A stretch of DNA of 64,000 nucleotides from Smallanthus sonchifolius (lineage: Eukaryota; Streptophyta; Magnoliopsida; Asterales; Asteraceae), in contig CM042018.1 of NCBI GenBank assembly GCA_023525975.1, forward strand, positions 73,167,001 through 73,231,000, given 5' to 3'. Both the position numbers and the translations under genes were made by a program. The notes under the pieces were generated by a model. It had not been told where the DNA came from. It saw nothing but the letters and a program-made list of their open reading frames with translations, and searched no databases. This document shows positions 9,964-20,955 of the stretch, in pieces (position 1 is the stretch's first letter; each line of letters begins with the position of its first letter).

Positions 9964-12139
9964 GATAATGATGAAGGGAATGATATTGATAATGGTGATG
10001 ATGATGCTAATGATGATGAAATTGATGCTGGTAATGGTGAGAATGTTATGAATGAACAAGTTGATCAACCAGTTAATGAAAAAGAAGAACATGAGGAGAA
10101 TGTTTATGTTAATGTTCTATCTCCACCTCAGGCAGAACATGTTCAAGCTGAGGATACAAGCACTAGTTCTAGTTCGAGTTCTAGTACAGACTCGAGTGCT
10201 ACTGAGAGTGACGGGAATGAAGCTACAAATGATAGAACACAGGACTTTAGTCCTGAACATTACGCTCAGTTGGTAAATGCTCCTTGTAGTAACATTTTAC
10301 CAGATACTTGCTTTCCCAAAAAGAAAGAAGTCCCTCGGTAAGAAGAAGGTGAAATTACCAAGATGCAAGACTGCCAGGGGTCCTCCTCCCGGTGCAGTTC
10401 TTGGCAATAGAACATTACAAGATGAATCGTCTGATTCTGATTATGCTCATCCTCCAAAAACACAAAAAACTGATGGCTTCGGCTATCCGAGCTACACAAA
10501 CTGATGTGGACTTTGTGGACTCATTGATTATCAGTCCAGTTCCATCAAGATCTCCTATACTACAAAGAACTCTTACTGTATCTCGTTCTCAATATGAAGC
10601 AGGTACTTCTATCTCTACAGATCCTCAAGATGCCAGGATTAATGCTTTAGAATCTAAGGTGCATGGTTTACAAAATCAAGTAACAAGTTTACAGACTCAA
10701 GTTGATGTGCTTCAAGCAAGTGATTCCCAGCATCAACAAAAGATTAATGCTCAGAATAGACAGATTGCTGAAATGCAAATCTTTTTATCACAACTTTTAG
10801 AGCGTGTTGACGCTCAGGGGGAGAAGGTTGTTGGTGCTGTGGATGATGCTTGTCACACAACCGATGTATCTAAGCATAATGATGATGACGAAAAAAATGT
10901 TGGTGGTGGTTCAGGTGAGCGTCAAAACGTTGATGCCACTATGACATCATTAACTCAGGGGGAGTTTGATAAGGTTGTTGAAGCTGAAACTATAGTTGAG
11001 AAAGAAAATTCTGGAGTTGATGCTGATATGTTAGATAATTCAATTTTTTAAGATTCTGATGTTGATGAAGCTGATAAGCTAGAGTGTTTGATGAATCTTG
11101 ATGAGCTTGTTGATGATGAAGAAGTGGATGTTGGAAGTGAGTCTGAGATTGAGGAAGGAGAAATAGTGGAATTAGAGGTGGTGAAAGACACATATAAGAC
11201 TGTTTATGAAGGCTATAATGGATTGATTATTGACATGGACTTATTCCATGATAATGTGATATCTGAAGATATTTCTAAAGGTATTGCAGAGTCAGAAGAA
11301 TCAGATCATGATGTTACAAAGCCTAGTTCTGATACTACTGAAGATAAGCATGAAGATCAAGTGCTATATAAGGATACCGGCATGACCAAAACACAGTGGT
11401 TAGAAATGATTAAGAATTGGAAGAAGGGTTTACCAGCTTCTCAATCAATTCAAACTCAGAAAGATATGTGAACAAGGTCAGGTGTGTTGGTTGGATTGTT
11501 AGTTGGTTTTATGAAGATGAGTTCAAGCTATTTTCCATAAAGAGAACTGAAGGTGTTCAGTATCTGAAGCCACGACTGAAGTACTTTAACTCTTTGCCGA
11601 GATGTGAAGTCAATGGGTTATCAACAAAATCCTTGATTAACAGATTAGGTAATGGCATAGGTAATTCAATTGCCAAGCTTATAAGAATTGAAGGAGGATC
11701 AAGGAAATATGAGAGATTGAAGCCACAACAGGGAAGAAGATTTAAGGATATAGATCCAGTTTCAAAGAAAACGATCTGGAGATATAAATTCAAACCTGTT
11801 AAAGTTGTTCCAAAGATTCCTTTAAAGATGATTCCTCAAGATTGTTTGGGTGAATTGAAATGGTGGTACGTGGATGTTAATATAGGAGAAGCAGTGACTG
11901 AAGATATGCATGGTAAGGTTCTGGTAAGATTCTTTGATGCCATGAATCTTGTTAATTTTTCTAAGAATGATCAAAAGATGCTGAAGCGTAGAGAAATTAT
12001 GTACACTAGTGAATGGAGTGAACAAGCAATGCAGTACAAGAGAGTGCTTTGTGTGTGTGTTAAGTATGGAGTGTGTGCAGGAAGCTCATTACCATAGAGT
12101 TGGAAGAGCAAGACTTGAAGATAAAGACCAAGCTGTTGT
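9964..12139 (+). pseudogene. Cop-1 post-pol ORF (env-like/additional ORF), broken
   Basis: A sense-strand coding relic directly upstream of the polypurine tract and 3' LTR, the position of the env-like or additional ORF of SIRE elements. In order it shows an acidic Asp/Asn/Glu-rich segment with a Ser run (9960-10210), a basic segment (near 10320-10480), a heptad-like coiled coil (10620-10830, INALESKVHGLQNQV and following), a second acidic segment (11080-11370) and a globular C-terminal part (11470-12080, with KWWYVDVNIG and VLVRFFDAMNL). It changes frame near 10330, 10390 and 11420 and has an in-frame TAA at 11049-11051. I cannot assign a function; no signal peptide or clear transmembrane segment is visible, so envelope function is not shown. 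Confidence 0.6.
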
Positions 12140-12151
12140 CAATGGGGAGTT
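12140..12151 (+). other. Cop-1 polypurine tract
   Basis: The purine-rich caatggggagtt lies immediately before the LTR start and would prime plus-strand synthesis. Confidence 0.75.
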
Positions 12152-12247
12152 TGTTGGAACATTTGTGTGACAACCAGTCTTGTAATAGATTAGGTCTTTA
12201 TGTTTTCTTGTATGTAATGTTTTCTAAGTGTGTTAAGTTTGTTGTAA

Positions 12248-12327
12248 CAGGCGAACTTTAAGTTCGCCTAAGGCTAGTTCTGGCGAACTTGCTAAGTTGG
12301 CCTGTAGCAGTGTGTTGCCTATAAATA
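12248..12327 (+). promoter_or_regulatory. Cop-1 LTR core promoter: inverted repeats plus TATA box
   Basis: Two inverted-repeat units (GGCGAACTTTAAGTTCGCC and a diverged ggcgaacttgctaagttgg) end at 12302; a TATAAATA box follows at 12320-12327, 17 bases on. The motif is the same as in the Cop-3 LTR although the two LTRs otherwise differ. Confidence 0.7.
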
Positions 12328-12506
12328 GTGCTTAGTTTGTGTTGTTTTGTAGATCTGGAATTTGTCACTTGTAAACACTTTTATCAGAGCAATACAACAT
12401 AGAGTTTACTGGAGATCTTGTCTTTTTGTGTGGTTCTATTGTATGTGTATCTGTTTGAGACGCGTGTATTCGTTAGGATTCTACACTACGAGTTCACGTT
12501 GGGTGT

Positions 12507-12511
12507 TATAC
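12507..12511. repeat. Cop-2 target-site duplication, left copy (tatac)
   Basis: Identical to 17667-17671, directly flanking the two Cop-2 LTRs. Confidence 0.93.
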
Positions 12512-12943
12512 TGTAAGTCCCAATCTTCTGGATCTTCAATTAAACACAACTACGAACACACATAATATCAAACTCTCACAATCAATAGGCGGAAACTATT
12601 GATTGTGGTGATTCAAGAAGACTAAGATTCAATGTAAAATCACGTGTATTGCATAAGAGAATTACAAAGAAACTAACTCAAGGACCACTTGAGCCTCACA
12701 CGGTTTTTAACCACTCAAATTCGCCTAACTAGCTTCTATCCTAATTTAGGTTACACAAACATGTATTTATACTAAGCCTAAACAAACTAAGCCCATAATA
12801 CATGTTCTCGGCCCATGGCCGGCCCAAGACCCAACCCGTGAACCTATAGTTCACGGTTATAAAACCCGAATACCCATCTATTTAGTAACACCAATAATTA
12901 TACTTATTTGATAAGCGTCAGCCTCACATATTCAGACCCAACA
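12512..12943 (-). repeat. Cop-2 3' LTR
   Basis: Plus-strand ends tgtaagtccc...agacccaaca. It holds the inverted repeat CCGTGAAC/GTTCACGG at 12836-12856 and, downstream on the minus strand, a TATA-like TATAAATA near 12765-12773. Confidence 0.92.
12836..12856. repeat. Inverted repeat CCGTGAAC...GTTCACGG in Cop-2 LTR
   Basis: A perfect 8-bp stem with a five-base loop (ctata). The right LTR has the same element with one change at 17559-17579. Related ccgtgaac half-sites recur in the Cop-2 leader (16610-16915). Confidence 0.8.
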
Positions 12944-12955
12944 ATCTCCCCCTAG
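12944..12955 (-). other. Cop-2 polypurine tract
   Basis: Minus strand CCTAGGGGGAGA next to the 3' LTR. Confidence 0.8.
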
Positions 12956-14952
12956 GCTGATGCTATCAAATGATCTTCATAACTCGAACGTAGCAATATG
13001 ATCACCACTTCCAGTCTAAATCTCTGATTGTTGATGTGGTGTCGATGTCGATGTTGATAATTTTCAACATTTCTGAACTCTCAAACTTGGGTCTCTCTTT
13101 CTTCTCTTGGAGTTAGATCCTCATGTATCAGCATTTACTTGATCATCTTGCTAAAAGAGGATGTGAGAGGAGGATCCTCAGCAGCTCTTTTCTTTTTCAT
13201 TTTTTCTTTTTCAAGAAGATTCATAGGTACTTCTTCATGTGTACTTTCATTGTCGGAAGATGAAAATACGGCTGGTTCTTCTGACTCGAGTACATTCTGT
13301 TGTAGTGGTACTTCACGCTTGTCATTAATTGACAACATTTCATTCTTCTTCAACCCTGGTTCTTGATTTGAAACAAATTATGCAAATTCTCAGAAATTTA
13401 TAAGCAGACATTTATATGCAACAGGGGATTCAGTATTCACACGAATACCTAGTACATCCACGTACTATCAAACTTTTGAAATTCCAATTCTTTTGATGAT
13501 GAGTCATTAAATCCAAGAATGGTTGATTTTTGTAAAGATAAATAAAAGTAAAATAAAACAAACTAGAAAAACTAAAACTATAACTTAAGTAAAATTAAAG
13601 ATAAAATTTGAAAGAAAATCTTTTTGGAATTTTCTTAACAAATTGCAACTTTGACAGATCTGACACATTTACAAAGATCTCATTATACATACTTGCAACA
13701 AAGAGCCTTTAAGAAGTTTGTAATGGGATCATATCGTTCTATAGGCAGACCAAGGAACATTTTTCAGCGTGTATTTTTACTCAGACCGGTCAAGTGGATT
13801 GCCAATATTTAGATTCTTCTAAACTCAAGCTTTAGCTTCAAACCTAAGATTTTCACTTATGATTTAGATTATCATATTTTTGGTAGAATTATTTATGACT
13901 CAATGGGTCCCACATTCATATCTCAGAAACCTGTAATTAAATAAATGTAAATTATGTGAATTATTGATGAACTTTAATGGACCCCACAACTTATCAGGTA
14001 AACCTTCCCTTCATAATGATCTTTTGAGCACCTAAAAAGTATCTAATTGAGCATAACTAGCACGGGTTTGTGAACTGATTTTGGGAATATCAAAATTTTG
14101 CCCAGGAATACAGCACGACGGGCTTACGTATCCTGAATTCGTCAAAAACCTTTTATCTCAGTCACCATGTCCCAAAAAAAATATATTTACAAGTATACTA
14201 ATATGTACGTCTTTAGACATATATTTTTAATTTATTCCTATAGCACGACACTAACATTGCGTGTCTTTTTGCTCAGAATTCTGCTTTGCAAATTAGCTTT
14301 GCAGTATCATTGAGTGTCTTTTCACCTATTGCATGTCAATGCATGTCTTTTAACTATATACATACTATATACACAGACTTGTAACAAGGCAGCTCGCAAC
14401 CTCTTTGTGAAGGGTCCCGGTTAGTGTAATCCCAATAGAGCAAGGGTTATCCACGGTTTGTCAACCTTTATGTTTAAGTTCTCTATTATTAACATGAATA
14501 ACAAATTACACTAATCTATGAGATGTTCCCCACTAAGACCATAAGATCATTTTGTTCAAGTATATCACATGCAGAGCCTATCAACATATCCAACAATGAT
14601 CCTAGTCATTTCAATTTAGTGCCTTACACGTGTTGATCCTAGCCTTAAGAAACGAACAATCATATCACTTCTCATTTAATAGCAAACAACCGACTTAAGC
14701 AGATTAGCAATCTTTTTTTATTTTTCTTACACTACCCTTATTTAAAAACAGACTCCTCTTTTTGTACTTTTCATATTTCTCCCCCTAAAAACAGACTCCT
14801 ATTTTTGTAGTTTTCATATTTCTCCCCCTAAATTTGTGCATACAAATATAAAAATGTACAAATTTAAACAATAAAGAAAAATATTTTTGTAACCATTCTC
14901 AAATTTCAAAAACTCATTATTTTCAAAGCATAATGTACCAAAGTAAATTGTA
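12956..14952 (-). other. Cop-2 post-gag spacer without pol
   Basis: About 2 kb between the protease remnant and polypurine tract with no pol domains. A small minus-strand ORF at 13135-13353 (72 codons, Glu/Lys-rich) has no recognisable family. A 43-bp direct duplication (14744-14786, 14787-14829) repeats a polypurine-tract-like AGGGGGAGAA. The rest is AT-rich and shows nothing I can name. Confidence 0.6.
14744..14829 (-). repeat. 43-bp direct duplication carrying polypurine-tract-like motif
   Basis: Two units with period 43 (each with gactcctntttttgta and tttctccccctaaa). On the element strand each unit gives TTTAGGGGGAGAAAT, resembling its true polypurine tract. Confidence 0.8.
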
Positions 14953-15078
14953 CCTTTATTTGTTGATCTTACCTCCCTTATCTCCTATAAAGGAAACATA
15001 CCCTCCATTAAAAGTATTAACGTTATCCAGCAGACAGATGTCACCCATCATGTGCCTGGAACAACCCTCATCAACATA
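14953..15078 (-). pseudogene. Cop-2 protease remnant
   Basis: The minus strand reads YVDEGCSRHMMGD, then NVNTFNGGYVSFIGDKGG, which is the start of a copia protease with its GCSRHMTG block. The Asp is followed by Glu-Gly instead of Ser/Thr-Gly, and the frame ends soon after. The rest of pol is deleted. Confidence 0.75.
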
Positions 15079-16587
15079 CTATTCTGATTGTCGACGGTCC
15101 TCCTTGGATGTCCCTGCACGATTGAGAAGATTAGTTAGACATAGGTACCCAAGCCATTGTTGACCTGGGCATTCCTGAAGCATCAATGTAAGATACTTCC
15201 TGCAAACACATATCACTGTTATACTCAAGTACTGTGTTGCCACAACATTCTCCTTTGCCTTCCAGACAGGCTTGGATTGAACAGACGGTTTTGTTTCTTT
15301 TAAAACAGAGACTTTAGGTTTCACCATTTTCTTATTTTGTTTAAGATTCTGTCTTTCATAATAAGCTTGTCTGTTTCTCTTTGCAACATTCCAGTAACTA
15401 TCAGAAGGCTTAACTTTGGGATGCTTTGGGCTGGGTAGCCTTCTTTGGCTTAGTGTACGTGCTATCCCTTTGTGTAGTCCTCTGATTTTTCTCATAATAA
15501 GGTACACAAGGATGATGTATGCAATTTCTTGCAATGTGACCGACTTTGCCACATGTGTAGCATGTTTGCTTCCTTACATAAGGAGCATATCCCGATCTGT
15601 TTGACCATGAAGATGATGATGATTGTGATTGATAAGATCTGTCTTTTCTAGAATTATGTTCACATCTTTTGTTTGAAGAGCTTTCAAACCTCCTGTTTTT
15701 CATTACCTGTTCTTGTTCAGACCTCATATGATGATGATCACACTTTGAGTAAACTCAGCTTTAGTGAAGTGCTTAGGTGAAGCACTTGAGGTTTGAACGA
15801 TAACCTTAGGTTTCTCAACCCGTTTCCTCTTCTCATTCAAACTGTACGATTCCCTGTTAGAATCAGTTTTATTCTTGCAAACACGAACCACTTCACACTC
15901 ATTAATTTCACTATCACAGTCTTCAATCTTTACTTTGTCAGCACATGAAGGAGAAGCATCAAAATTGTTCACACCTTTAACCTTAGATGCAAAGGATGGT
16001 GAAGCTGATTTATCAGAATCAGATGAACTCCCAGTGGTAACCCCCTTCCCATAAACCATACAATCTTCATTTACTTGTTCCTCAATGGATTGTGGAACAG
16101 TTGTGAAATTTCCATTGAAAGGAGGAGGCACACTGTTGTACCCCAAACCTTGAGTTACCCTTCTAACCACATTACCCCCAGCTGTTTATCTATCATGTTT
16201 TCTACAGCTTTAGTTGAATGACAGTATTTTTCCATGTTGATCCTCTTAGAAGCTAAAGTTTGAACAGCCTTTTCTAGTTTCTCTTTTAATTCAGCTATTT
16301 CTTTCATGGAATCTAAATGAACACATGCCTGTTCACTAATTTTTTGTTTTAACACAGAAATATCCTTTTTACCTGCCTCTATAGCCTCTTTGTATCCCTT
16401 TTATGTTTTAGAAAACTTTGACTTATGATACTTAAGATTTTCAATTTCAAACCTCAAATCAACATTTCTTTTCTATACATCTCCACCTTTTTAATACATA
16501 ATTGAGAAAAGAGATCAGATGTTACCTCTGGTGGAATTGAAGCTGAAAATGATGAACCTGTTCCTACTGCTCCAACTATAGAAATCA
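15079..16587 (-). pseudogene. Cop-2 gag, N-terminus missing
   Basis: Copia gag relic. A likely start is at 16585-16587 (MISIVGAVGTG). There follow a coiled-coil segment (EIAELKEKLEKAVQTL, 16155-16355), a Pro/Ser-rich and acidic segment (15724-16170), a Ser/Arg-rich region and one zinc knuckle (CYTCGKVGHIARNC, near 15520-15570), and the conserved gag terminus TMAWVPMSN before a TAA near 15145. Compared with Cop-3, Cop-4 and Cop-5, the N-terminal capsid (UBN2-like) region with its WKARF-type motif is absent. Several frame changes split it. The pol-frame reading (GQQWLGYLCLTNLL) overlaps the gag end in the +1 frame as in Cop-5. Confidence 0.75.
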
Positions 16588-17220
16588 TTCTGAAGCCGTA
16601 AACTATCAAGAACCCATGAACCTTTCAACACCCCGTGAACTTGTGTAGTGAACTTAGACCGTGAACCCCAGCCGAGAAGTCTACCCTAGAACCAAACTCG
16701 TGAAGTAGATTTAAGCCATGAAGTAGACCGGTAAACTGTAACCCGAGAAGCTATTTTCGTGAATTCAAGCCTTGAACCCGTGAACTTCCAGATGTAGCAG
16801 ATTGACTTTCCACGTTTAAAACCCGAAAATCTTGGAATTTTAAAATTTGAAACCCCAGAAATCAGCTTTGACCTTTCTTTTTACCTGAGAAGCCTAACCC
16901 GTGAACCACAGTTGTGACAAATTCGGTTTCTAAACTAAGCTCCAATACTTTTGGAATTTCAAATTTTGAAATTTGAACACGAAGAACACAGTCTATCCTT
17001 TTAATGATTTTAACACAATCAATCCTCCAAATCAGCAGCAAAACAGCAACGATTTCACGAAAAACAGAGATAATTCCTTGATTCTCAGCAGATTAAGAAG
17101 AAAAACAGACACGAACACAGCCGATTAGTAACATAAATCAACCGAAAACAATAAACAATACCTCAAATCGTGATTCTTGAATCGTTGATATCAACAACCG
17201 AGCCTTGAATGACTTCAACG
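16588..17220 (-). other. Cop-2 leader with CGTGAAC-type repeats
   Basis: Untranslated leader. Between 16610 and 16915 about ten copies of ccgtgaac/cgtgaag/gttcac-like octamers occur, mostly in the same orientation, matching the half-site of the LTR inverted repeat. Confidence 0.65.
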
Positions 17221-17232
17221 ACTCTGATACCA
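17221..17232 (-). other. Cop-2 primer-binding site (tRNA-Met)
   Basis: Minus strand TGGTATCAGAGT, one change from the tRNA-Met complement, two bases after the LTR end. Confidence 0.88.
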
Positions 17233-17234
17233 GT

Positions 17235-17666
17235 TGTAAGTCCCAATCCTTGGATCTTCAATTAAAACATGAAAAAAAACACACACGATATTAAACTCTC
17301 ACAATAAATAGGCGAAAACTATGGATTGTGGTGATTCAAGAAGACTAAGATTCAATGTAAAATCACTTGTATTGCATAAGAGAATTACAAAGAAACTAAC
17401 TCAAGGACCGCTTGAGCCTCACACGGTTTTTAACCACTCAAATTTGTCTAACTAGCTTCTAACATAATTTAGGTTACACAAAAATGTATTTATACTAAGC
17501 CTAAACAAACTAAGCCCATAATACATGTTCTCGGCCCATGGCCGGCCCAAGACCCAACCCGTGAACCTATAATTCACGGTTACAAAACCCGAATACCCAT
17601 CTATTCGGTAACACCAATAATTATACTTATTTGATAAGCATCAGCCTCACATATTCAGACCCAACA
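17235..17666 (-). repeat. Cop-2 5' LTR
   Basis: 432 bp, same termini as the left LTR (tgtaagtccc...agacccaaca). Divergence is highest in its first 100 bases on the plus strand. Confidence 0.92.
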
Positions 17667-17671
17667 TATAC
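17667..17671. repeat. Cop-2 target-site duplication, right copy (tatac)
   Basis: Matches 12507-12511. Confidence 0.93.
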
Positions 17672-17707
17672 GTCTAAGATCGATCCGTAGACCCGTTGGG
17701 ACCTACA
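17672..17707 (+). repeat. Cop-1 3' LTR, right segment
   Basis: The 36 bases after Cop-2 finish with GGGACCTACA, the same terminus as in Cop-3 and Cop-5, which supports rejoining with 12152-12511. Confidence 0.8.
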
Positions 17708-18360
17708 CAACAAAAATTATCATTCAAGTATCAAGGCTGCACCTTTTGAAGCACTGTTTGGAAGAAAGTGTAGAACTCCAGTCTGTTGGACTGAAATAGG
17801 AGATAGTCAATTATCTGGACCTAAGGTAATACAGGAAAAAACAGATAAGAGAGTCCAGATTAAACAACGACTTAAAGCTACTTAGGATCGTCAGAAGAGT
17901 TATGATGACAAAGAACGACGACCATTAGAATTCCAAGTCGGGGATTATGTGATGTTAAAAGTTTCACCTTAGAAAGGTGTGGTAAGGTTCAGGAAACGAG
18001 GAAAGTTAGGACCCAGGTAAATTGGACCTTACAAAATCATTGAAAGAATCGGTGCGGTAACCTACAAGTTAGATCTACCTGAAGCATTACAAGGAATTCA
18101 TAATACATTTCACGTATCCTGTTTACGCAAGTGCTTAGCTGATCCAGCTCAGGCTATTGCACTAGATTATGTACACGTCGACAACAAACTCCACTTTACA
18201 GAACAACCGATCAAGATTTTATACACCCAAGAATAAAAATTAAGAAAGAAAGTTATACCAATGGTATTGGTTCAATGGCAAGGTCGGATTGGAGCCGACA
18301 AGACTTGGGAATTAGAGGAACATATGAGAGTCAAACATCCTCATCTGTTCACATCCTAAT
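17708..18360 (+). pseudogene. Gyp-2 integrase C-terminus and chromodomain
   Basis: Readable motifs: YHSSIKAAPFEALFGRKC at the left edge, CWTEIGDSQLSGP, QKSYDDKERRPLEF, a GPY/F-type module (GPYKIIERIGAVTYKLDLPE), HNTFHVSCLRKCL and a chromodomain-like end (VLVQWQGRIGADKTWELEEHM, HPHLF shortened here). In-frame stops occur near 17883, 17970, 18017 and 18232, so the copy is old. The order and the chromodomain mark it as a chromovirus, as for Gyp-4 and Gyp-6. Confidence 0.82.
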
Positions 18361-18380
18361 TTCGAGGACAGAATTTCTTA

Positions 18381-18394
18381 AAGGAGGGGAGAAT
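18381..18394 (+). other. Gyp-2 polypurine tract
   Basis: The purine run aaggaggggagaat directly precedes the LTR. Confidence 0.85.
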
Positions 18395-19599
18395 TGTAAC
18401 ACCTCGAAAATTCCTAAGAAAATTAAGGACTAAACTTGCCAATTATTCATAGTTGAGGGGTGGATATGTAAATAAATAAAGTTCAGGGAATTAAAATGAA
18501 AAATCTAAAAATGGAAAGGATAGCGGACCGCTATCCCTGGCATAACGGTCCGCTATGTGTGGAGCAAGCAATGAATCGGGTAGTGACACGTGTCCTGTGA
18601 TTCATCAGACGCGGGATCCGATAGCGGACCGACATCCGAACCATAACGGTCCGTTATGTAGGCCCGAAGGCAATTTTGCGACTGGAGGCGGTAGCGGACC
18701 GCTATCCCCCAGCATAACGGTCTGCTACGGGTCCAAGTTTTGCCCTATAAATAGTTGAACGATTTCAACTCTTTTACACACACAAACACACATTCACATC
18801 GCACACACACTGAAACCTGATCCCGAGCCCTGGTTCGCGTACAAGAGTTCGGTTTCGGACCATTAGACTTCAAAATTACCGTATATAGTGCTGAGGTAAG
18901 GTTCCATCTTCCCATTAAGCTTTGGTTATGAATCATTAAGCTAGGATTATATGATTAATTAATATTATGATTATCTAGGAGCTCTACCCAAGGTATTTGT
19001 CACATTACTGATTAATAAGCCGAAATACTGCCGAGGTGAGTTCTTAAACTTTGATGCATGAACCTTTTCATGACCTTATCTAGGATGATTGATTTATGAA
19101 AATTTTTTGATTATCTTGAAAGGATTGTACCGATTGTTTATATATAACGTATTCTAAGCGCTTATTGTATTTCACTTGCCCGTGGAATGACATGTTGGAC
19201 AGGACCCGTGGAACGGTCTTTGGTTATATATATACTAACGATTGCTCATAGTTATCTATGAATTTGGGTGTGGAAACCCATGGATGTGTTCAAGATACTT
19301 TGGCGGGTCTTTTTAATAAACTATTTTAGTTTATGAATTCACCAGCTTTATGCTGACCCATGTGTTATTAAATGTTCTAACGCATCACAGGTAGTCATTA
19401 GACAGGGCATTCCAGGACTAGAACAAAATGATGAACGATCCAGCTGATAGGCATGCCAGGAACTATAAGTCTCGAATGATATGTTCCTTGTTAGGAACGA
19501 ATGATGTAACTTTTGTTAAACATGATGTAAACAATGTGTTGATGTTACTAAAAGTTATGGTTTAAATCTTCGCTGTGTGTTTTTGATATCAATGTCACA
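18395..19599 (+). repeat. Gyp-2 3' LTR (1,205 bp)
   Basis: Starts TGTAACACCTCG and ends AATGTCACA. It contains an inverted-repeat array (18519-18730), a TATA box (18746-18753) and a CA-rich stretch (18775-18810) just downstream. Confidence 0.85.
18519..18753 (+). promoter_or_regulatory. Gyp-2 LTR promoter: AGCGGACCGCT inverted-repeat array plus TATA box
   Basis: Three paired units, each a GATAGCGGACCGCTATC copy followed about five bases on by a cataacggtccgctatg copy (18519-18558, 18619-18658, 18691-18730). The first is a perfect 8-bp stem around one base. A TATAAATA box begins at 18746, 15 bases past the array. Confidence 0.82.
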
Positions 19600-19686
19600 G
19601 TAACTAGAAGGCGACCTTCTAACCAGTATGTAATTATCTGACAAACGGAATGTTCTGTCTAGGAAAGGACGGTGTATAAATCTCTC

Positions 19687-20742
19687 CTAAACCCGTTCTT
19701 CTTTCCTGGGAACATCTCTGTTGGAGGTACTACTCTGGTTAGATAACTGTCCTGTGTTATGGGCGTGACAACTGAAGAAGTCATCCTTGATGGGCTCTGA
19801 TCCGCAACTAAACACCGTATGAACCGAAGGAGGGTCTTGTGCGAGACTTTGCACATTTTCCATTAAAATCTTCGGTTCTTGGGCGGCTTTGTCTCTCACC
19901 ATCCTTAAACTCGCTACCTCATCTGTAAGCCTCCAATTTTCACCCAAGTAGTGAAGTTGCTCAACCTTACTTAACAGGTGCTACAGAGTACTCATGATCT
20001 CCTGCACCTTCAGTTGCTCTTCCTTAAGTTCTTCTTCCAGTAGATTTCTAGGTTGGGACTCAATATCATCCTCACAAGATGAGTGTAAAGCACTACAATG
20101 AACCATTTGATCTTGTATGGAGGTTGATAAAGAAGAATCATCACTATATAAACTAGGGTAAAAAAACTTACCACGAGGTGGGACTTGAGCTGCACTTTCT
20201 GTCACTGTAACTTACACTTCGTCCTCCTCATACCCGATCAGCTTTGTGTTGTAAGAAAAACTCTCCACTCGATATCTAGCACACATCTCCTGATATTCCG
20301 TTTCCAGTGCCTCTATTATGCGGAGCTTTTCCTTTTGTTCCCTACGCTCTTCTTCTTCAATCATTCTGAGTTCATCCTCAAGTCTTCTATTCTCCTTCAG
20401 GTGAGCAAGCATATCTTTTAACTGTTGAAGCAACTCTACCCAGATTGGGGTATTCTCCGCTTAAACTCTTTTTCTCTCTTTCTCAGTCTCCATCCATTGA
20501 TTAAAAGTCTTCGTTAGGGCCTTGTGGCTTTTAATAAAGGATGGGCTTACCTCTTCTTCAGAACTCTCATATGACTGTGGATGCGGATGAGGATTTCTAT
20601 AGTAATATGTGTAATAGCCCGATGGACAAGGACAATTCTGGGTATAATGGGGCCTTCCACAGATCTCGCACCACACACTCAGGTAACGATCCCTTTGAGC
20701 AAGTCGGTGTCCTTGATAACGTTCCCCGTAAAAATGTTCCAT
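19687..20742 (-). pseudogene. Ath-2 gag-like zinc-knuckle/coiled-coil protein
   Basis: One reading frame of about 350 codons from MEHFYGERY (20742) with single in-frame stops at 20461-20463, 20212-20214 and 19981-19983 and no frameshift. Near the N-terminus is CEICGRPHYTQNC, a CX2CX3HX4C knuckle of the Athila kind; then a Tyr/Pro/His-rich stretch, an acidic segment, and a long Glu/Lys/Arg-rich coiled coil (LAHLKENRRLEDELRMIEEE onward), with another charged region beyond 20200. No capsid domain, protease or polymerase is visible. I infer a nucleic-acid-binding gag-like protein; function unproven. Confidence 0.6.
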
Positions 20743-20931
20743 AGTAATTTTCACTGCACAATGACACTCAGACAAAAACAAGATCACGGGCACCAGATAT
20801 ATAAATAAAGAAAAGAAAAGAAAAAAAAATATTTACAAAGACTCACTAAAAAAACAAAGAATAAAAAAAAACAAAGACTCAATCTACTAATAAAAAAAAC
20901 TAGTCAAAGCTAATGTTGCTGTTGCCAAGTC
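20743..20931 (-). other. Ath-2 leader
   Basis: A-rich untranslated stretch on the plus strand with runs such as aaaagaaaagaaaaaaaaata; nothing else seen. Confidence 0.6.
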
Positions 20932-20950
20932 TCCCTGGCAACGGTGCCTA
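20932..20950 (-). other. Ath-2 primer-binding site (tRNA-Asp type, degenerate)
   Basis: Minus strand TAGGCACCGTTGCCAGGGA, two or three changes from the Athila consensus and closely similar to that of Ath-1. Confidence 0.8.
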
Positions 20951-20955
20951 AAACT

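Larger units (their letters stand above)
12152..12511 (+). repeat. Cop-1 3' LTR, left segment
   Basis: Starts TGTTGGAAC at 12152; contains inverted repeats at 12248-12302, a TATA box (12320-12327), and is interrupted at the Cop-2 target site tatac (12507-12511). With 17672-17707 the LTR totals about 396 bp. Confidence 0.85.
12512..17666 (-). mobile_element. Cop-2: complete non-autonomous copia element (gag remnant, pol lost)
   Basis: Two 432-bp LTRs, tRNA-Met PBS (17221-17232), polypurine tract (12944-12955) and 5-bp duplication tatac on both sides define the whole insertion, 5,155 bp. The interior carries a leader, a truncated gag, the first part of protease, and about 2 kb of non-coding sequence; integrase, RT and RNase H are absent. 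The LTRs differ at some 25 or more positions by eye, so it is older than Cop-3 and Gyp-6. It interrupts the 3' LTR of Cop-1. Confidence 0.92.
9959..17707 (+). mobile_element. Cop-1: SIRE/Maximus-like Ty1/copia, 3' part, split by Cop-2
   Basis: Visible are a post-pol ORF (9964-12139), polypurine tract and 3' LTR, the latter split into 12152-12511 and 17672-17707 by Cop-2 (12512-17666). The LTR starts TGTTGGAACATTTGTGTGACA, like the LTR of Cop-5, and ends GGGACCTACA, like those of Cop-3 and Cop-5. Its left part was cut by Ath-1. It sits inside the integrase gene of Gyp-2; the right flank 17708-17712 (caaca) is the presumed target duplication. Confidence 0.82.
17708..19599 (+). mobile_element. 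Gyp-2: Ty3/gypsy chromovirus, 3' end, plus strand
   Basis: C-terminal integrase and chromodomain relic, polypurine tract and a complete 3' LTR. It is interrupted on the left by Cop-1 inside integrase and is itself inserted in the interior of Ath-2; 19600-19604 (gtaac) is the presumed target duplication. Confidence 0.85.
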
